DNA from: Clostridiales bacterium UBA7044 | GTDB taxonomy: Bacteria; Bacillota; Clostridia; Oscillospirales; Oscillospiraceae | Assembly: GCA_002493965.1 (NCBI GenBank) | Contig: DLAP01000088.1 | Location: forward strand, 1 to 22,868 | DNA: 22,868 nucleotides | Direction of reading: 5' to 3' | Shown here: one piece after another, positions 6,817-14,857 of the stretch | Position numbering within the stretch: the stretch's first letter is position 1 | Layout: each line of letters starts with the position of its first letter | Notes under the pieces: generated by a model | The model's input: only the letters and a program-made list of their open reading frames with translations | Told to the model about the DNA's origin: nothing | Databases searched by the model: none | Made by a program: the position numbers and the translations under genes

Positions 6817-8076
6817 ATGGGAATGACCATGACCCAAAAGATTCTGGCGGCCCACGCGGGGCTTCCCGCCGTGAAAGCGGGGCAGCTCATCCAGGCAAAG
6901 CTGGACATCGTCCTGGGCAACGACATCACTACCCCCGTTGCCATCCATGAGTTCAAAAAAGCCGGGTTTACCCAGGTCTTTGACAAGGATAAAATCGCCA
7001 TTGTCCTGGACCACTTCGTGCCCAACAAGGACATCAAGGCCGCCCAGCAGGCCAAGCAGTGCCGGGAATTTGCCTGCGGCCACTGCGTCAGCCACTTCTA
7101 CGACGTAGGCAAAATGGGCATCGAGCACGCCCTTCTTCCGGAGCAGGGTGTTGTCACCGCCGGAGACTGCATCATCGGTGCGGACAGCCACACCTGCACC
7201 TACGGCGCGCTGGGGGCTTTCTCCACCGGCGTGGGCAGCACCGACATGGCGGCGGGCATGGCCACCGGCACCGCCTGGTTCAAGGTTCCCTCCGCCATCC
7301 GCTTTGTGCTGACAGGAAAACTGCCCGCCAATTGCAGCGGCAAGGATGTGATTCTCACCATTATCGGCAAGATCGGCGTGGATGGGGCCCTATATAAGAG
7401 CATGGAGTTCTGCGGCGACGGCGTGGCCTCTTTGAGCATGGACGATCGGCTGTGCATCTGCAACATGGCCATTGAGGCCGGGGCGAAAAACGGCATTTTC
7501 CCGGTGGACGAAATTACCCAAAGCTACATGGAAGGCCGCTGCCAGAGAAAGCCGGTCATCTATACCGCCGACGAGGACGCGGAATATGAAAAGACCATGG
7601 TCATTGATCTTGGCGCCATCGTCCCCACCGTGGCCTGTCCTCACCTGCCCGAGAATACCCGGCCCGCCTCTGAACTAGGCAATATCAAAATCGATCAAGT
7701 GGTCATCGGCTCCTGCACCAACGGCCGGATGGAGGACATGGAAACTGCCTTCCGGATTTTGAAGGGGCATCAGGTGGCCCCCGGCGTTCGGTGCATCCTC
7801 ATTCCCGCCACCATGGACATCTACCGGGAGTGCGTGGAACGCGGCCTCGTCACCGCCTTCATTGACGCGGGCGCCATCGTCTCCACCCCCACCTGCGGTC
7901 CCTGCTTAGGCGGCTACATGGGGGTTCTGGCAGAAGGCGAAAAATGTGTCTCCACCACCAACCGGAATTTCGTGGGCCGGATGGGCCATGTGACCAGTGA
8001 AGTGTATCTGGCCTCTCCCGCCACCGCCGCCGCCAGCGCCCTCACAGGCTGCATCACGCCATATAAGATGGCGTGA
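6817..8076 (+). CDS. leuC: 3-isopropylmalate dehydratase large subunit
   Basis: Fe-S aconitase-family subunit of 419 aa. Together with LeuD it isomerises 2-isopropylmalate to 3-isopropylmalate. Fe-S cluster ligands are visible as SCTNGR (C300) and PTCGPC (C360, C363). GADSHTCTYGALGAFSTGVG is the conserved substrate/cluster region. Length and sequence match the shorter archaeal/clostridial HACN-like type, not the roughly 466-aa E. coli type. Start choice: ATG at 6811 overlaps the leuA stop but is only 2 nt from AGGAG (6804-6808), whereas ATG at 6817 has the ideal 8-nt spacing and gives the usual MGMTMTQKILAAHAG N terminus. The close join to leuA suggests translational coupling. Confidence 0.94.
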   Translation: MGMTMTQKILAAHAGLPAVKAGQLIQAKLDIVLGNDITTPVAIHEFKKAGFTQVFDKDKIAIVLDHFVPNKDIKAAQQAKQCREFACGHCVSHFYDVGKMGIEHALLPEQGVVTAGDCIIGADSHTCTYGALGAFSTGVGSTDMAAGMATGTAWFKVPSAIRFVLTGKLPANCSGKDVILTIIGKIGVDGALYKSMEFCGDGVASLSMDDRLCICNMAIEAGAKNGIFPVDEITQSYMEGRCQRKPVIYTADEDAEYEKTMVIDLGAIVPTVACPHLPENTRPASELGNIKIDQVVIGSCTNGRMEDMETAFRILKGHQVAPGVRCILIPATMDIYRECVERGLVTAFIDAGAIVSTPTCGPCLGGYMGVLAEGEKCVSTTNRNFVGRMGHVTSEVYLASPATAAASALTGCITPYKMA

Positions 8077-8082
8077 TAAAAG

Positions 8083-8136
8083 TAATAGTGCATAGTGAAG
8101 AGTGAATAAGTGAGGTATCGCCTTTGGCGATGATTT
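8083..8136. repeat. Intergenic repeat between leuC and leuD (copy 1)
   Basis: The 97-bp leuC-leuD gap holds AATAGTG/ATAGTGAAGAGTGAATAA-type direct repeats. They are followed by GAGGTATCGCC-TTT-GGCGATGATTTA, a stem of ATCGCC (8117-8122) and GGCGAT (8126-8131). The reverse complement of 13085-13145 in the ilvC-ilvD gap carries the same parts in the same order, so this is a dispersed repeat in opposite orientations. No T-tract follows, and it should not terminate transcription. Confidence 0.7.
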
Positions 8137-8173
8137 AAATGATTTACTGCCGTTACCTTTAGGAGGTTAGTAT

Positions 8174-8659
8174 ATGAAAACAGAAGGATGCGTTTTCCGG
8201 TATCCCGACAATGTAGATACCGACGTGATCATCCCCGCCCGGTACTTAAATACCCCCGACGCCAAGTCTCTGGCCGCCCACTGCATGGAGGACATCGACC
8301 CGGACTTTCCCCAAAAGGTCCAGCCCGGCGACATCATCGTAGCCGGATGGAATTTCGGCTGCGGCTCCTCCCGGGAACACGCGCCGCTGGCCATCAAGAC
8401 CTGCGGCACCGGCTGCGTCATTGCCAAAAGCTTCGCCCGGATCTTCTACCGCAACGCCATCAACATCGGAATGCCCATTCTGGAATGTGAGCAGGCCGCC
8501 GAGGAAATCCAGGCGGGAGATCGGGTGTCCGTGGATTTTGACACCGGCCTCATTTCCGACCTGACCACCGGAAAAACCTACCAGGCAGCCCCGTTTCCTG
8601 CCTTTATCCAAAATATTATCAAAAAGGGCGGACTGCTTGCTTCTTTAAAAGAGGTGTGA
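8174..8659 (+). CDS. leuD: 3-isopropylmalate dehydratase small subunit
   Basis: Small (swivel) subunit of isopropylmalate isomerase, 161 aa, the short form that pairs with the short LeuC type. Family motifs are DNVDTDVIIPARYL (12-25) and the substrate-recognition loop NFGCGSSREHAP (60-71). The perfect AGGAGG at 8161-8166, 7 nt before the ATG, restores strong translation after the repeat-containing gap. The gene stops 4 nt before leuB. Confidence 0.95.
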   Translation: MKTEGCVFRYPDNVDTDVIIPARYLNTPDAKSLAAHCMEDIDPDFPQKVQPGDIIVAGWNFGCGSSREHAPLAIKTCGTGCVIAKSFARIFYRNAINIGMPILECEQAAEEIQAGDRVSVDFDTGLISDLTTGKTYQAAPFPAFIQNIIKKGGLLASLKEV

Positions 8660-8663
8660 TACA

Positions 8664-9737
8664 ATGAACAAAAACATTGCGGTAATCCGGGGCGACGGCA
8701 TCGGCCCGGAGATTGTAGGGCAGGCCCTGCTGGTGCTGGACCGGGTGGCCGAGCGCTACGGCCATACCTTCACTTATACCAGCGTGGATATGGGCGGCTG
8801 TGCCATTGACAAATGGGGGGATCCCCTGCCGGAAACCATGCTTCAAAAATGTGTCGCTTCCGACAGCGTCCTTCTGGGCGCGGTGGGGGGCCCCAAGTGG
8901 AACGATGTGCCCGGAAATATGCGGCCGGAAAAGGGACTGCTGCGGCTTCGGGCCGGTATGGGGGTCTACAGCAATAACCGCCCCGCCAAAATCTGGCCCC
9001 AGCTGGCGGACGCCTCCCCCCTAAAGCCCTCTATCGTGGAAAAGGGCATCGATTTCCTCATCGTCCGGGAACTCATTGGCGGCATTTACTTTGGAAAGCA
9101 TGAAACGGTTTCCGAGGATGGGAAACGGGTGGCCATCGACGAACTGCGCTACTCGGAAGAGGAAATTCGGCGCATTGGCCGCATCGGCTTCGAGACCGCC
9201 CGCAAGCGCCGGAAACGCTTAACCAGTGTGGAAAAGAGCAACGTTCTGGATTCCTCCCGGCTGTGGAAGAAGATCATCCATGAACTGGCCGGGGAATATC
9301 CCGATGTTACGCTGACGGATATGCTGGTGGACAACTGCGCCATGCAGATTGTGAAGGACCCCAGCCAGTTTGACGTGATCGTCACAGAGAATATGTTCGG
9401 GGACATTCTCTCCGACGAAGCCTCCATGATCACCGGCTCCATCGGCATGATCCCCTCCTCCTCCCTGGGGAAAACCAAATGCGGCCTGTATGAGCCCATT
9501 CATGGCTCCGCCCCGGACATTGCGGGAAAAGACATCGCCAACCCCATCGGCACCATTCTGGCCGCTGCCATGATGCTGCGCTTCTCCTTTGATATGGACA
9601 AAGAGGCGGACGCCATCGAAAAGGCGGTGTCCGCCGTGCTGGACGGAGGCTACCGTACCGGGGACATCCTGAGCCCCGGCTGCAAGCAGGTGGGCTGTAA
9701 GGAAATGGGCCGCCTGATTATAGAAAATCTTCCGTGA
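8664..9737 (+). CDS. leuB: 3-isopropylmalate dehydrogenase
   Basis: NAD-dependent oxidative decarboxylase of 357 aa, converting 3-isopropylmalate to 2-oxoisocaproate. The N terminus IAVIRGDGIGPEIV is diagnostic. The catalytic and binding set is complete: RELIGGIYFG (135-144), the KSNVL lysine (K191), VDN (D223), and metal-binding GDILSDEAS (D247, D251). The NAD site is GSAPDIAGKDIANP (281-294), whose acidic residue in this loop is the NAD-preferring form. The ribosome binding site (AGAGGTG, 8649-8655) lies inside the end of leuD, so the two genes are probably translationally coupled. Confidence 0.95.
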   Translation: MNKNIAVIRGDGIGPEIVGQALLVLDRVAERYGHTFTYTSVDMGGCAIDKWGDPLPETMLQKCVASDSVLLGAVGGPKWNDVPGNMRPEKGLLRLRAGMGVYSNNRPAKIWPQLADASPLKPSIVEKGIDFLIVRELIGGIYFGKHETVSEDGKRVAIDELRYSEEEIRRIGRIGFETARKRRKRLTSVEKSNVLDSSRLWKKIIHELAGEYPDVTLTDMLVDNCAMQIVKDPSQFDVIVTENMFGDILSDEASMITGSIGMIPSSSLGKTKCGLYEPIHGSAPDIAGKDIANPIGTILAAAMMLRFSFDMDKEADAIEKAVSAVLDGGYRTGDILSPGCKQVGCKEMGRLIIENLP

Positions 9738-9763
9738 AATCGGAATGAAGAAAGGATGATGGT

Positions 9764-11434
9764 ATGCTTCTTTGCGGATCCGACATCATCGTGCGGACAC
9801 TGATCGAGCAGGGTACCGATGTGGTTTTTGGCTATCCCGGCGGTCAGGTCATCAATATCTACGACTCCCTGTATAAGTACCAGACGGAGCTTACCCATGT
9901 TCTGGCCGCCCATGAGCAGGGAGCAGCCCACGCCGCCGACGGCTACGCCCGGGCCACGGGCAAGGTAGGCGTGGTCATCGCCACCTCCGGCCCCGGCGCT
10001 ACCAATCTGGTCACGGGCATTGCCACGGCTTACCTGGACTCCGTGCCCATGGTGGCCATCACCGGCAACGTGCCCAATACCGTCATCGGCACCGACGGCT
10101 TCCAGGAGATCGATATTACCGGTATCACCCTGCCCATTACCAAGCACAACTATTTCGTAGGGTCTGTAGAAACCCTGGCCGATACCATCCGGGATGCCTT
10201 CCGCTTATCAAAGTCCGGCCGTCCCGGCCCGGTGCTCATCGATGTACCCAAGGATGTACAGGTGGCCATGACGGACTATGAACCCCAGGGCGTGATCCCC
10301 GCGGACGAAACCTCCGCCGCCAAGGAGCTGCGGATCCGGCAGGCGGCCCAGTGCATCAATGGTGCTCAGCGTCCCTTCCTGTATTTTGGCGGCGGCTTGA
10401 TTGCCGGCGACGCTCAGGAGGAACTGCTAACCATGGCGGAAATCCTGGACGCTCCCATTGGTTGCTCTATGATGGGCATTTCCGGGGTTCCCACAAACCA
10501 TCCCCGGTTTTTGGGAATGCAAGGTATGCACGGCCACTATGCCTGTTCCATGGCCATGCACCATGCCGATGTGATCATCGCCATGGGCGCGCGGTTCAAC
10601 GACCGTGTTACCGGCAACCGGGCAAAGTTCGCCGTGAACGCCAAAATCGTCCACATCGACATTGACGGCGCCGAGCTGGGCAAGACCGTCTCCCCCACCC
10701 ACGGTCTGCGGGGGGACGTGAAGAAAACCCTGCAAAAGCTGATTCCCCTGTTAAACAAGGCAGAGCATCCGAATTGGCAGGCAGAAATCGCCTGTCTGCG
10801 GGAAGCGGAAAGAAAAAGCGGCGACATCCGGGAGGGCATGACCCCCAAAAATGTGATAGAACATCTGAATTCCCACCTGAGTGAAAATATCCCGGTGGCT
10901 ACAGACGTTGGGCAGCATCAGATGTGGGCAGCTCAGTACCTGAACCTGGCAAAACCCCGGCAATTCCTGTCCAGCGGCGGCCTTGGCACCATGGGCTTCG
11001 GCATGGGCGCTGCCATCGGTGCCGCTTGGGGCACGGGGAAGCGTACCGTCCTCATCACCGGCGACGGAAGCTTCGGCATGAATTTAAACGAGCTTGCCAC
11101 CGCTGTCACCTATGGGATTCCCCTGGTGATTCTGCTGATGAACAACCAGGTTCTGGGCATGGTGCGCCAGTGGCAGACCCTGTTCTTTGACAAGCATTAC
11201 AGCAGCACCCGCTTAGACGGCCGGAAGACAGACTTTGTGGCCCTGGCTCATGCCTTTGGGGCGGAGGGAAGCCGGGCCGTCACCCTGGAAGAGCTGGACC
11301 AGGCTCTTGACCGTGCCTTTGCCTGCCCCGGCCCCTATCTGATCGACTGCGCCATTGACCGGGACGAGTTCGTCCTGCCCATGCTCCCTCCCGGCGGCTC
11401 CATGGACGACATTATCGTAAGAATCGGAGATTGA
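9764..11434 (+). CDS. ilvB: Acetolactate (acetohydroxyacid) synthase large subunit
   Basis: ThDP-dependent catalytic subunit of 556 aa. It condenses pyruvate with pyruvate or 2-oxobutanoate, the first common step of the valine/leucine and isoleucine branches. The catalytic glutamate is E51 in AAHEQGAAHAADGYARATG. The ThDP/Mg motif runs from GDGSFGMN (433-440) to the NN at 460-461. The FAD-binding middle domain is present (GVPTNHPRFLGMQGMHG, 241-257). This, with the adjacent ilvN, argues for biosynthetic AHAS rather than catabolic ALS. Length is normal. The ribosome binding site AAGG (9752-9755) is 8 nt before the ATG, and ilvN begins 8 nt after the stop. Confidence 0.95.
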   Translation: MLLCGSDIIVRTLIEQGTDVVFGYPGGQVINIYDSLYKYQTELTHVLAAHEQGAAHAADGYARATGKVGVVIATSGPGATNLVTGIATAYLDSVPMVAITGNVPNTVIGTDGFQEIDITGITLPITKHNYFVGSVETLADTIRDAFRLSKSGRPGPVLIDVPKDVQVAMTDYEPQGVIPADETSAAKELRIRQAAQCINGAQRPFLYFGGGLIAGDAQEELLTMAEILDAPIGCSMMGISGVPTNHPRFLGMQGMHGHYACSMAMHHADVIIAMGARFNDRVTGNRAKFAVNAKIVHIDIDGAELGKTVSPTHGLRGDVKKTLQKLIPLLNKAEHPNWQAEIACLREAERKSGDIREGMTPKNVIEHLNSHLSENIPVATDVGQHQMWAAQYLNLAKPRQFLSSGGLGTMGFGMGAAIGAAWGTGKRTVLITGDGSFGMNLNELATAVTYGIPLVILLMNNQVLGMVRQWQTLFFDKHYSSTRLDGRKTDFVALAHAFGAEGSRAVTLEELDQALDRAFACPGPYLIDCAIDRDEFVLPMLPPGGSMDDIIVRIGD

Positions 11435-11441
11435 GAGTACA

Positions 11442-11948
11442 ATGGAAAAATTCACCGTGGCCATTCTGGTCAACAACCAATTCGGCGTGCTGAACCGAGT
11501 CACCAGTATGTTCCGCCGCCGTCAGTTCAACATCACCTCCCTGACTGTGTCCGAGACGGAATCCGAGGATTTTTCCCGGATCACCATTAAGGCAGACGGG
11601 GACGAGGTCAAGCGGGAGCAGCTCATCAATCAGCTCTACAAGCTCCCCGACGTTTGCTCCATTATGGAGCTGGACAGCCTGGACACCGTCAGCCGGGAGC
11701 TTCTGCTCATCAAGCTGCGCAACACCCCGGAAGCCCGGGGAGACATCCGGGCCGCCGCCGACGCCTACGAGGGCAAAATCGTGGACTACACCAAGGACGC
11801 CATCATGATCCAGATGGTGGGCGACAGCCGGAAGATCGACCACTTCATCGACCTCATGCGGGACTTTGAGATCATGGAGATCTGCCGCACCGGCATTGTC
11901 ACCCTGCAGCGGGGCGAGGAAACCATCCGCAGAGTAACAAACCTTTGA
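11442..11948 (+). CDS. ilvN: Acetolactate synthase small (regulatory) subunit
   Basis: Regulatory partner of IlvB, 168 aa, of the IlvH/IlvN length class with two domains. An N-terminal ACT domain spans about 4-75 (FTVAILVNNQFGVLNRVTSMFRRR, valine-binding in characterised members). The C-terminal activation domain spans about 84-165, with RELLLIKL and the GKIVDYTKDAIMIQMVGDSRKIDHF region. The position directly after ilvB and the intact ACT motif suggest normal valine feedback control. A dedicated ribosome binding site is not obvious; the 8-nt gap suggests coupling to ilvB. Confidence 0.94.
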   Translation: MEKFTVAILVNNQFGVLNRVTSMFRRRQFNITSLTVSETESEDFSRITIKADGDEVKREQLINQLYKLPDVCSIMELDSLDTVSRELLLIKLRNTPEARGDIRAAADAYEGKIVDYTKDAIMIQMVGDSRKIDHFIDLMRDFEIMEICRTGIVTLQRGEETIRRVTNL

Positions 11949-11986
11949 GAAAACACAACTATATTTTCAGAAAGAGGGATAAAATT

Positions 11987-13003
11987 ATGAACCGTATCTT
12001 CTATCAGCAGGACTGCGATCTGCAAAAGCTGGCCGGGAAAACCGTGGCCATCATCGGCTATGGCTCCCAGGGCCATGCCCACGCACTGAACCTAAAGGAT
12101 AGCGGCGTGAAGGTCATTGTGGGTCTGTACGAGGGCTCCAAGAGCTGGGCCAAGGCAGAGAGCCAGGGCCTCACCGTCATGACCGCCGCCGAAGCTGCCA
12201 AAAACGCCGACATCATCATGATCCTCATCAACGATGAGAAGCAGGCCTCCCTGTATAAGGAGAGCATCGAGCCCAACCTGACCGAGGGTAAGACGCTGGC
12301 CTTCGCCCATGGCTTTAACATCCACTTTGGCTGCATCAAGCCTCCCAAGAATGTCAACGTCATTATGATCGCCCCCAAGGGTCCCGGCCACACGGTCCGC
12401 AGTGAGTACCAGGCCGGCAAGGGCGTTCCCTGCCTGATTGCCGTGGAGCAGGACGCCACCGGCGACGCCCTGGACATCGGCCTTGCCTACGCGCTGGGCA
12501 TCGGCGGCGCCCGGGCCGGCGTTCTGGAAACCACCTTCCGCACCGAGACCGAAACCGACCTGTTCGGCGAGCAGGCCGTTCTCTGCGGCGGCGTGTGCGC
12601 TCTGATGCAGGCTGGCTTTGAGACCCTGGTGGAGGCGGGCTACGATCCCCGGAACGCCTACTTCGAGTGCATCCATGAGATGAAGCTCATCGTGGATCTC
12701 ATCTACCAGTCCGGCTTCAGCGGCATGCGCTACTCCATCTCCAATACCGCCGAGTACGGCGACTATGTCACCGGGCCCAAGCTCATCACCGAGGAAACCA
12801 AGAAGACCATGAAGAAGATCCTGAAGGACATTCAGGACGGCACTTTTGCCAAGGACTTCCTGCTGGATATGTCCTCCGCCGGTGGTCAGGTCCACTTTAA
12901 CGCCATGCGGAAGCTGGCCGCCGAGCACCCCTCCGAGATCGTGGGTCAGGACATCCGCAAGCTCTACAGCTGGAGCGACGAGGATAAGCTGATCAACAAC
13001 TAA
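11987..13003 (+). CDS. ilvC: Ketol-acid reductoisomerase, class I
   Basis: Enzyme of 338 aa that isomerises and reduces acetolactate or acetohydroxybutyrate. The Rossmann motif is GYGSQGHAH (24-32). The catalytic C-terminal knotted domain has EAGYDPRNAYFE and the metal-binding ECIHEMKLIVDLIY. Length fits class I. The cofactor loop reads VGLYEGSKSW (45-54): the position that is Arg in well-studied NADPH enzymes is Tyr here, followed by Glu. That may affect NADPH/NADH preference (inference). The start at 11987 is chosen over an in-frame ATG at 11945 because the former has AGAGGGAT (11973-11980) upstream and gives the standard N terminus. The upstream ATG overlaps the ilvN stop and adds a basic tail unlike the family. 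Confidence 0.95.
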   Translation: MNRIFYQQDCDLQKLAGKTVAIIGYGSQGHAHALNLKDSGVKVIVGLYEGSKSWAKAESQGLTVMTAAEAAKNADIIMILINDEKQASLYKESIEPNLTEGKTLAFAHGFNIHFGCIKPPKNVNVIMIAPKGPGHTVRSEYQAGKGVPCLIAVEQDATGDALDIGLAYALGIGGARAGVLETTFRTETETDLFGEQAVLCGGVCALMQAGFETLVEAGYDPRNAYFECIHEMKLIVDLIYQSGFSGMRYSISNTAEYGDYVTGPKLITEETKKTMKKILKDIQDGTFAKDFLLDMSSAGGQVHFNAMRKLAAEHPSEIVGQDIRKLYSWSDEDKLINN

Positions 13004-13016
13004 GGAAAGCGTGGCA

Positions 13017-13075
13017 CCCCTCAAAGCCTTCCCCTTTGGGGAGGGTGTCACGGCGCATGCGCCGTGACGGATGAG
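13017..13075. repeat. Compound stem-loop repeat after ilvC with a 22-bp perfect palindrome
   Basis: CCTTCCCC-TTT-GGGGAGGG (13027-13045) forms one hairpin. A perfect self-complementary 22-bp sequence follows at 13047-13068, with the ATGC centre flanked by GGCGC/GCGCC-type arms. The CCTC and GAGG at the outer edges (about 13018-13021 and 13072-13075) can close the whole unit. The style is that of dispersed REP/MITE-like intergenic repeats I associate with Oscillospiraceae-like genomes; copy number cannot be checked here. Confidence 0.65.
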
Positions 13076-13084
13076 GTATTTTAA

Positions 13085-13145
13085 AATCATCGCCTCCGGC
13101 GATACCTTACCTCTTCACTATTCACTATTACCTCTTCACTATTCT
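13085..13145. repeat. Intergenic repeat between ilvC and ilvD (copy 2, inverted relative to leuC-leuD)
   Basis: ATCGCC-TCC-GGCGAT (13089-13103) is followed by tandem TTCACTATT/ACCTCTTCACTATT units. Its reverse complement matches 8083-8136, including the ATAGTGAAGAG units and the GGTATCGCC-NNN-GGCGATGATTT hairpin. The rest of the gap holds the palindromic repeat and a terminator; no gene is present. Confidence 0.7.
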
Positions 13146-13152
13146 CGCCCGC

Positions 13153-13184
13153 CAGGGTGCCGTATCCCCGGCACCCTGTTTTTT
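13153..13184 (+). terminator. Internal intrinsic terminator just upstream of ilvD
   Basis: CAGGGTGCC (13153-13161) and GGCACCCTG (13170-13178) form a perfect 9-bp GC-rich stem with an 8-nt loop, followed by six Ts (13179-13184). It lies directly before the ilvD ribosome binding site (AAAAAGGAGA, 13185-13194), inside what otherwise looks like one operon. I see no convincing promoter between it and ilvC. Confidence 0.8.
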
Positions 13185-13198
13185 AAAAAGGAGACATT

Positions 13199-14857
13199 AT
13201 GATCAGAGACACCATCGTAAACGGCCCCCAGAACGCCCCCCACCGGAGCCTCTACCACGCTCTGGGCCTGACAAAGGAAGAACAGCAGCGTCCCCTCATC
13301 GCCGTGGTCAGTTCCTACAATGAAATTGTTCCCGGCCACATGAATCTGGACAAGATCGTGGAGGCCGTAAAGCTGGGCGTGGCCATGGCCGGCGGCACCC
13401 CCATCGTCTTCCCCGCCATCGCGGTCTGCGACGGCATCGCCATGGGCCATGAGGGGATGAAGTATTCCCTTGTTACCCGGGATCTGATTGCCGACTCCAC
13501 GGAAGCCATGCTCCGGGCCCACGGCTTTGACGGGGCTGTCATGATCCCCAACTGCGACAAGAATGTACCGGGCCTTCTCATGGCCGCTGCCCGGGTGAAT
13601 ATCCCCACCATCTTCGTCAGCGGCGGCCCCATGCTGGCCGGCCGGGTAAACGGAAAGAAGACCAGTCTCAGCAGTATGTTCGAGGCCGTTGGCTCCTACA
13701 CCGCCGGAAAGATCGATGAAGCCCAGCTCACCGTGTGTGAAGAGAATACCTGCCCCACCTGCGGCTCCTGCTCCGGTATGTATACCGCCAACTCCATGAA
13801 CTGCCTGACGGAGGTCCTGGGCATGGGCTTACAGGGCAACGGCACCATCCCCGCCGTCTATTCCGCCCGGATCGAGCTTGCCAAGCACGCGGGTATGCAG
13901 GTCATGGAGCTGGTGAAGAAAAACATCCGGCCCCGGGACATTATGACCGCCGCCGCCATCCGCAACGCCCTGACTGCCGACATGGCCCTGGGCTGTTCCA
14001 CCAACTCCATGCTCCATCTGCCCGCCATCGCGGGTGAGTGCGGGGTGGACTTTGATCTGGACATGGCCAACGACATCAGCGCCGTCACCCCCAACCTGTG
14101 CCATCTGGCCCCCGCAGGCCCCACCTACATGGAGGACCTGAACCAGGCCGGCGGCGTGTACGCCGTTTTAAAGGAGCTGACGAAGAAGAACCTGCTGGAC
14201 ACCTCCGTCATGACCGTTACCGGGAAGACCCTGGGGGAGAATATCGCCTCCGCCGTCAACCGGGACGAAACCGTTATCCGCACCGTGGAGAATCCCTATT
14301 CCCCCACTGGCGGCATTGCGGTGCTCCATGGAAACCTTGCTCCGGAGGGCAGTGTGGTCAAGCGCAGCGCCGTGGCTCCGGAAATGCTCCGCCACGAAGG
14401 CCCCGCCAAGGTCTTCGACTGTGAGGAGGACGCCCAGGCCGCCATTAACGCCGGAAGGATCGTTGCGGGCGACGTGGTGGTCATCCGCTACGAAGGGCCC
14501 AAGGGCGGCCCGGGTATGCGGGAAATGCTGAACCCCACCTCTGCCATTATGGGAATGGGACTGGGCAGCAGCGTGGCCCTCATCACCGACGGCCGGTTCT
14601 CTGGCGCTACCCGAGGCGCCTGCATCGGCCATGTGTCTCCCGAAGCCGCCTCCGGCGGTGTGATCGGCGTGGTTCAGGACGGGGATATCATCTCCATCGA
14701 CATTCCCGCCGGGAAACTGGAGCTGAAAATCCGTGACGAAGAGCTAAAGCAGCGGATGGATGCCTTTGTTCCCAAGAAGAAGGAACTGTCCGGCTACTTA
14801 AAACGCTATGCAGCCCTGGTTTCCAGCGGCGCGAAGGGTGCGATCTTAAACATATGA
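13199..14857 (+). CDS. ilvD: Dihydroxy-acid dehydratase
   Basis: Fe-S dehydratase of 552 aa giving 2-oxoisovalerate and 2-oxo-3-methylvalerate, the shared last intermediates before transamination. Cluster and metal residues are in place: AVCDGIAMGHEGM (75-87), PNCDKN (C119), and CPTCGSCSGMYTANSMN (185-201). The C terminus has the usual DGRFSGATRG and GHVSPEAASGG segments. N terminus and length fit the bacterial family. A strong GGAG site (13189-13192) follows an internal terminator, so expression of this gene and the ATPase after it may be lower than that of the upstream genes. The last 4 bp (ATGA) overlap the start of the DUF815 ATPase gene. Confidence 0.95.
   Translation: MIRDTIVNGPQNAPHRSLYHALGLTKEEQQRPLIAVVSSYNEIVPGHMNLDKIVEAVKLGVAMAGGTPIVFPAIAVCDGIAMGHEGMKYSLVTRDLIADSTEAMLRAHGFDGAVMIPNCDKNVPGLLMAAARVNIPTIFVSGGPMLAGRVNGKKTSLSSMFEAVGSYTAGKIDEAQLTVCEENTCPTCGSCSGMYTANSMNCLTEVLGMGLQGNGTIPAVYSARIELAKHAGMQVMELVKKNIRPRDIMTAAAIRNALTADMALGCSTNSMLHLPAIAGECGVDFDLDMANDISAVTPNLCHLAPAGPTYMEDLNQAGGVYAVLKELTKKNLLDTSVMTVTGKTLGENIASAVNRDETVIRTVENPYSPTGGIAVLHGNLAPEGSVVKRSAVAPEMLRHEGPAKVFDCEEDAQAAINAGRIVAGDVVVIRYEGPKGGPGMREMLNPTSAIMGMGLGSSVALITDGRFSGATRGACIGHVSPEAASGGVIGVVQDGDIISIDIPAGKLELKIRDEELKQRMDAFVPKKKELSGYLKRYAALVSSGAKGAILNI

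Noticed and set aside
13089..13145. CRISPR array
   Set aside because: The TTCACTATT units are too short, adjacent without spacers of equal length, and part of a repeat also seen at 8083-8136; no cas gene is present.
13085..13184. Promoter within the ilvC-ilvD gap that would restart transcription for ilvD
   Set aside because: The TTCACTATT repeats give poor -35/-10 matches only; none had both hexamers at acceptable spacing.
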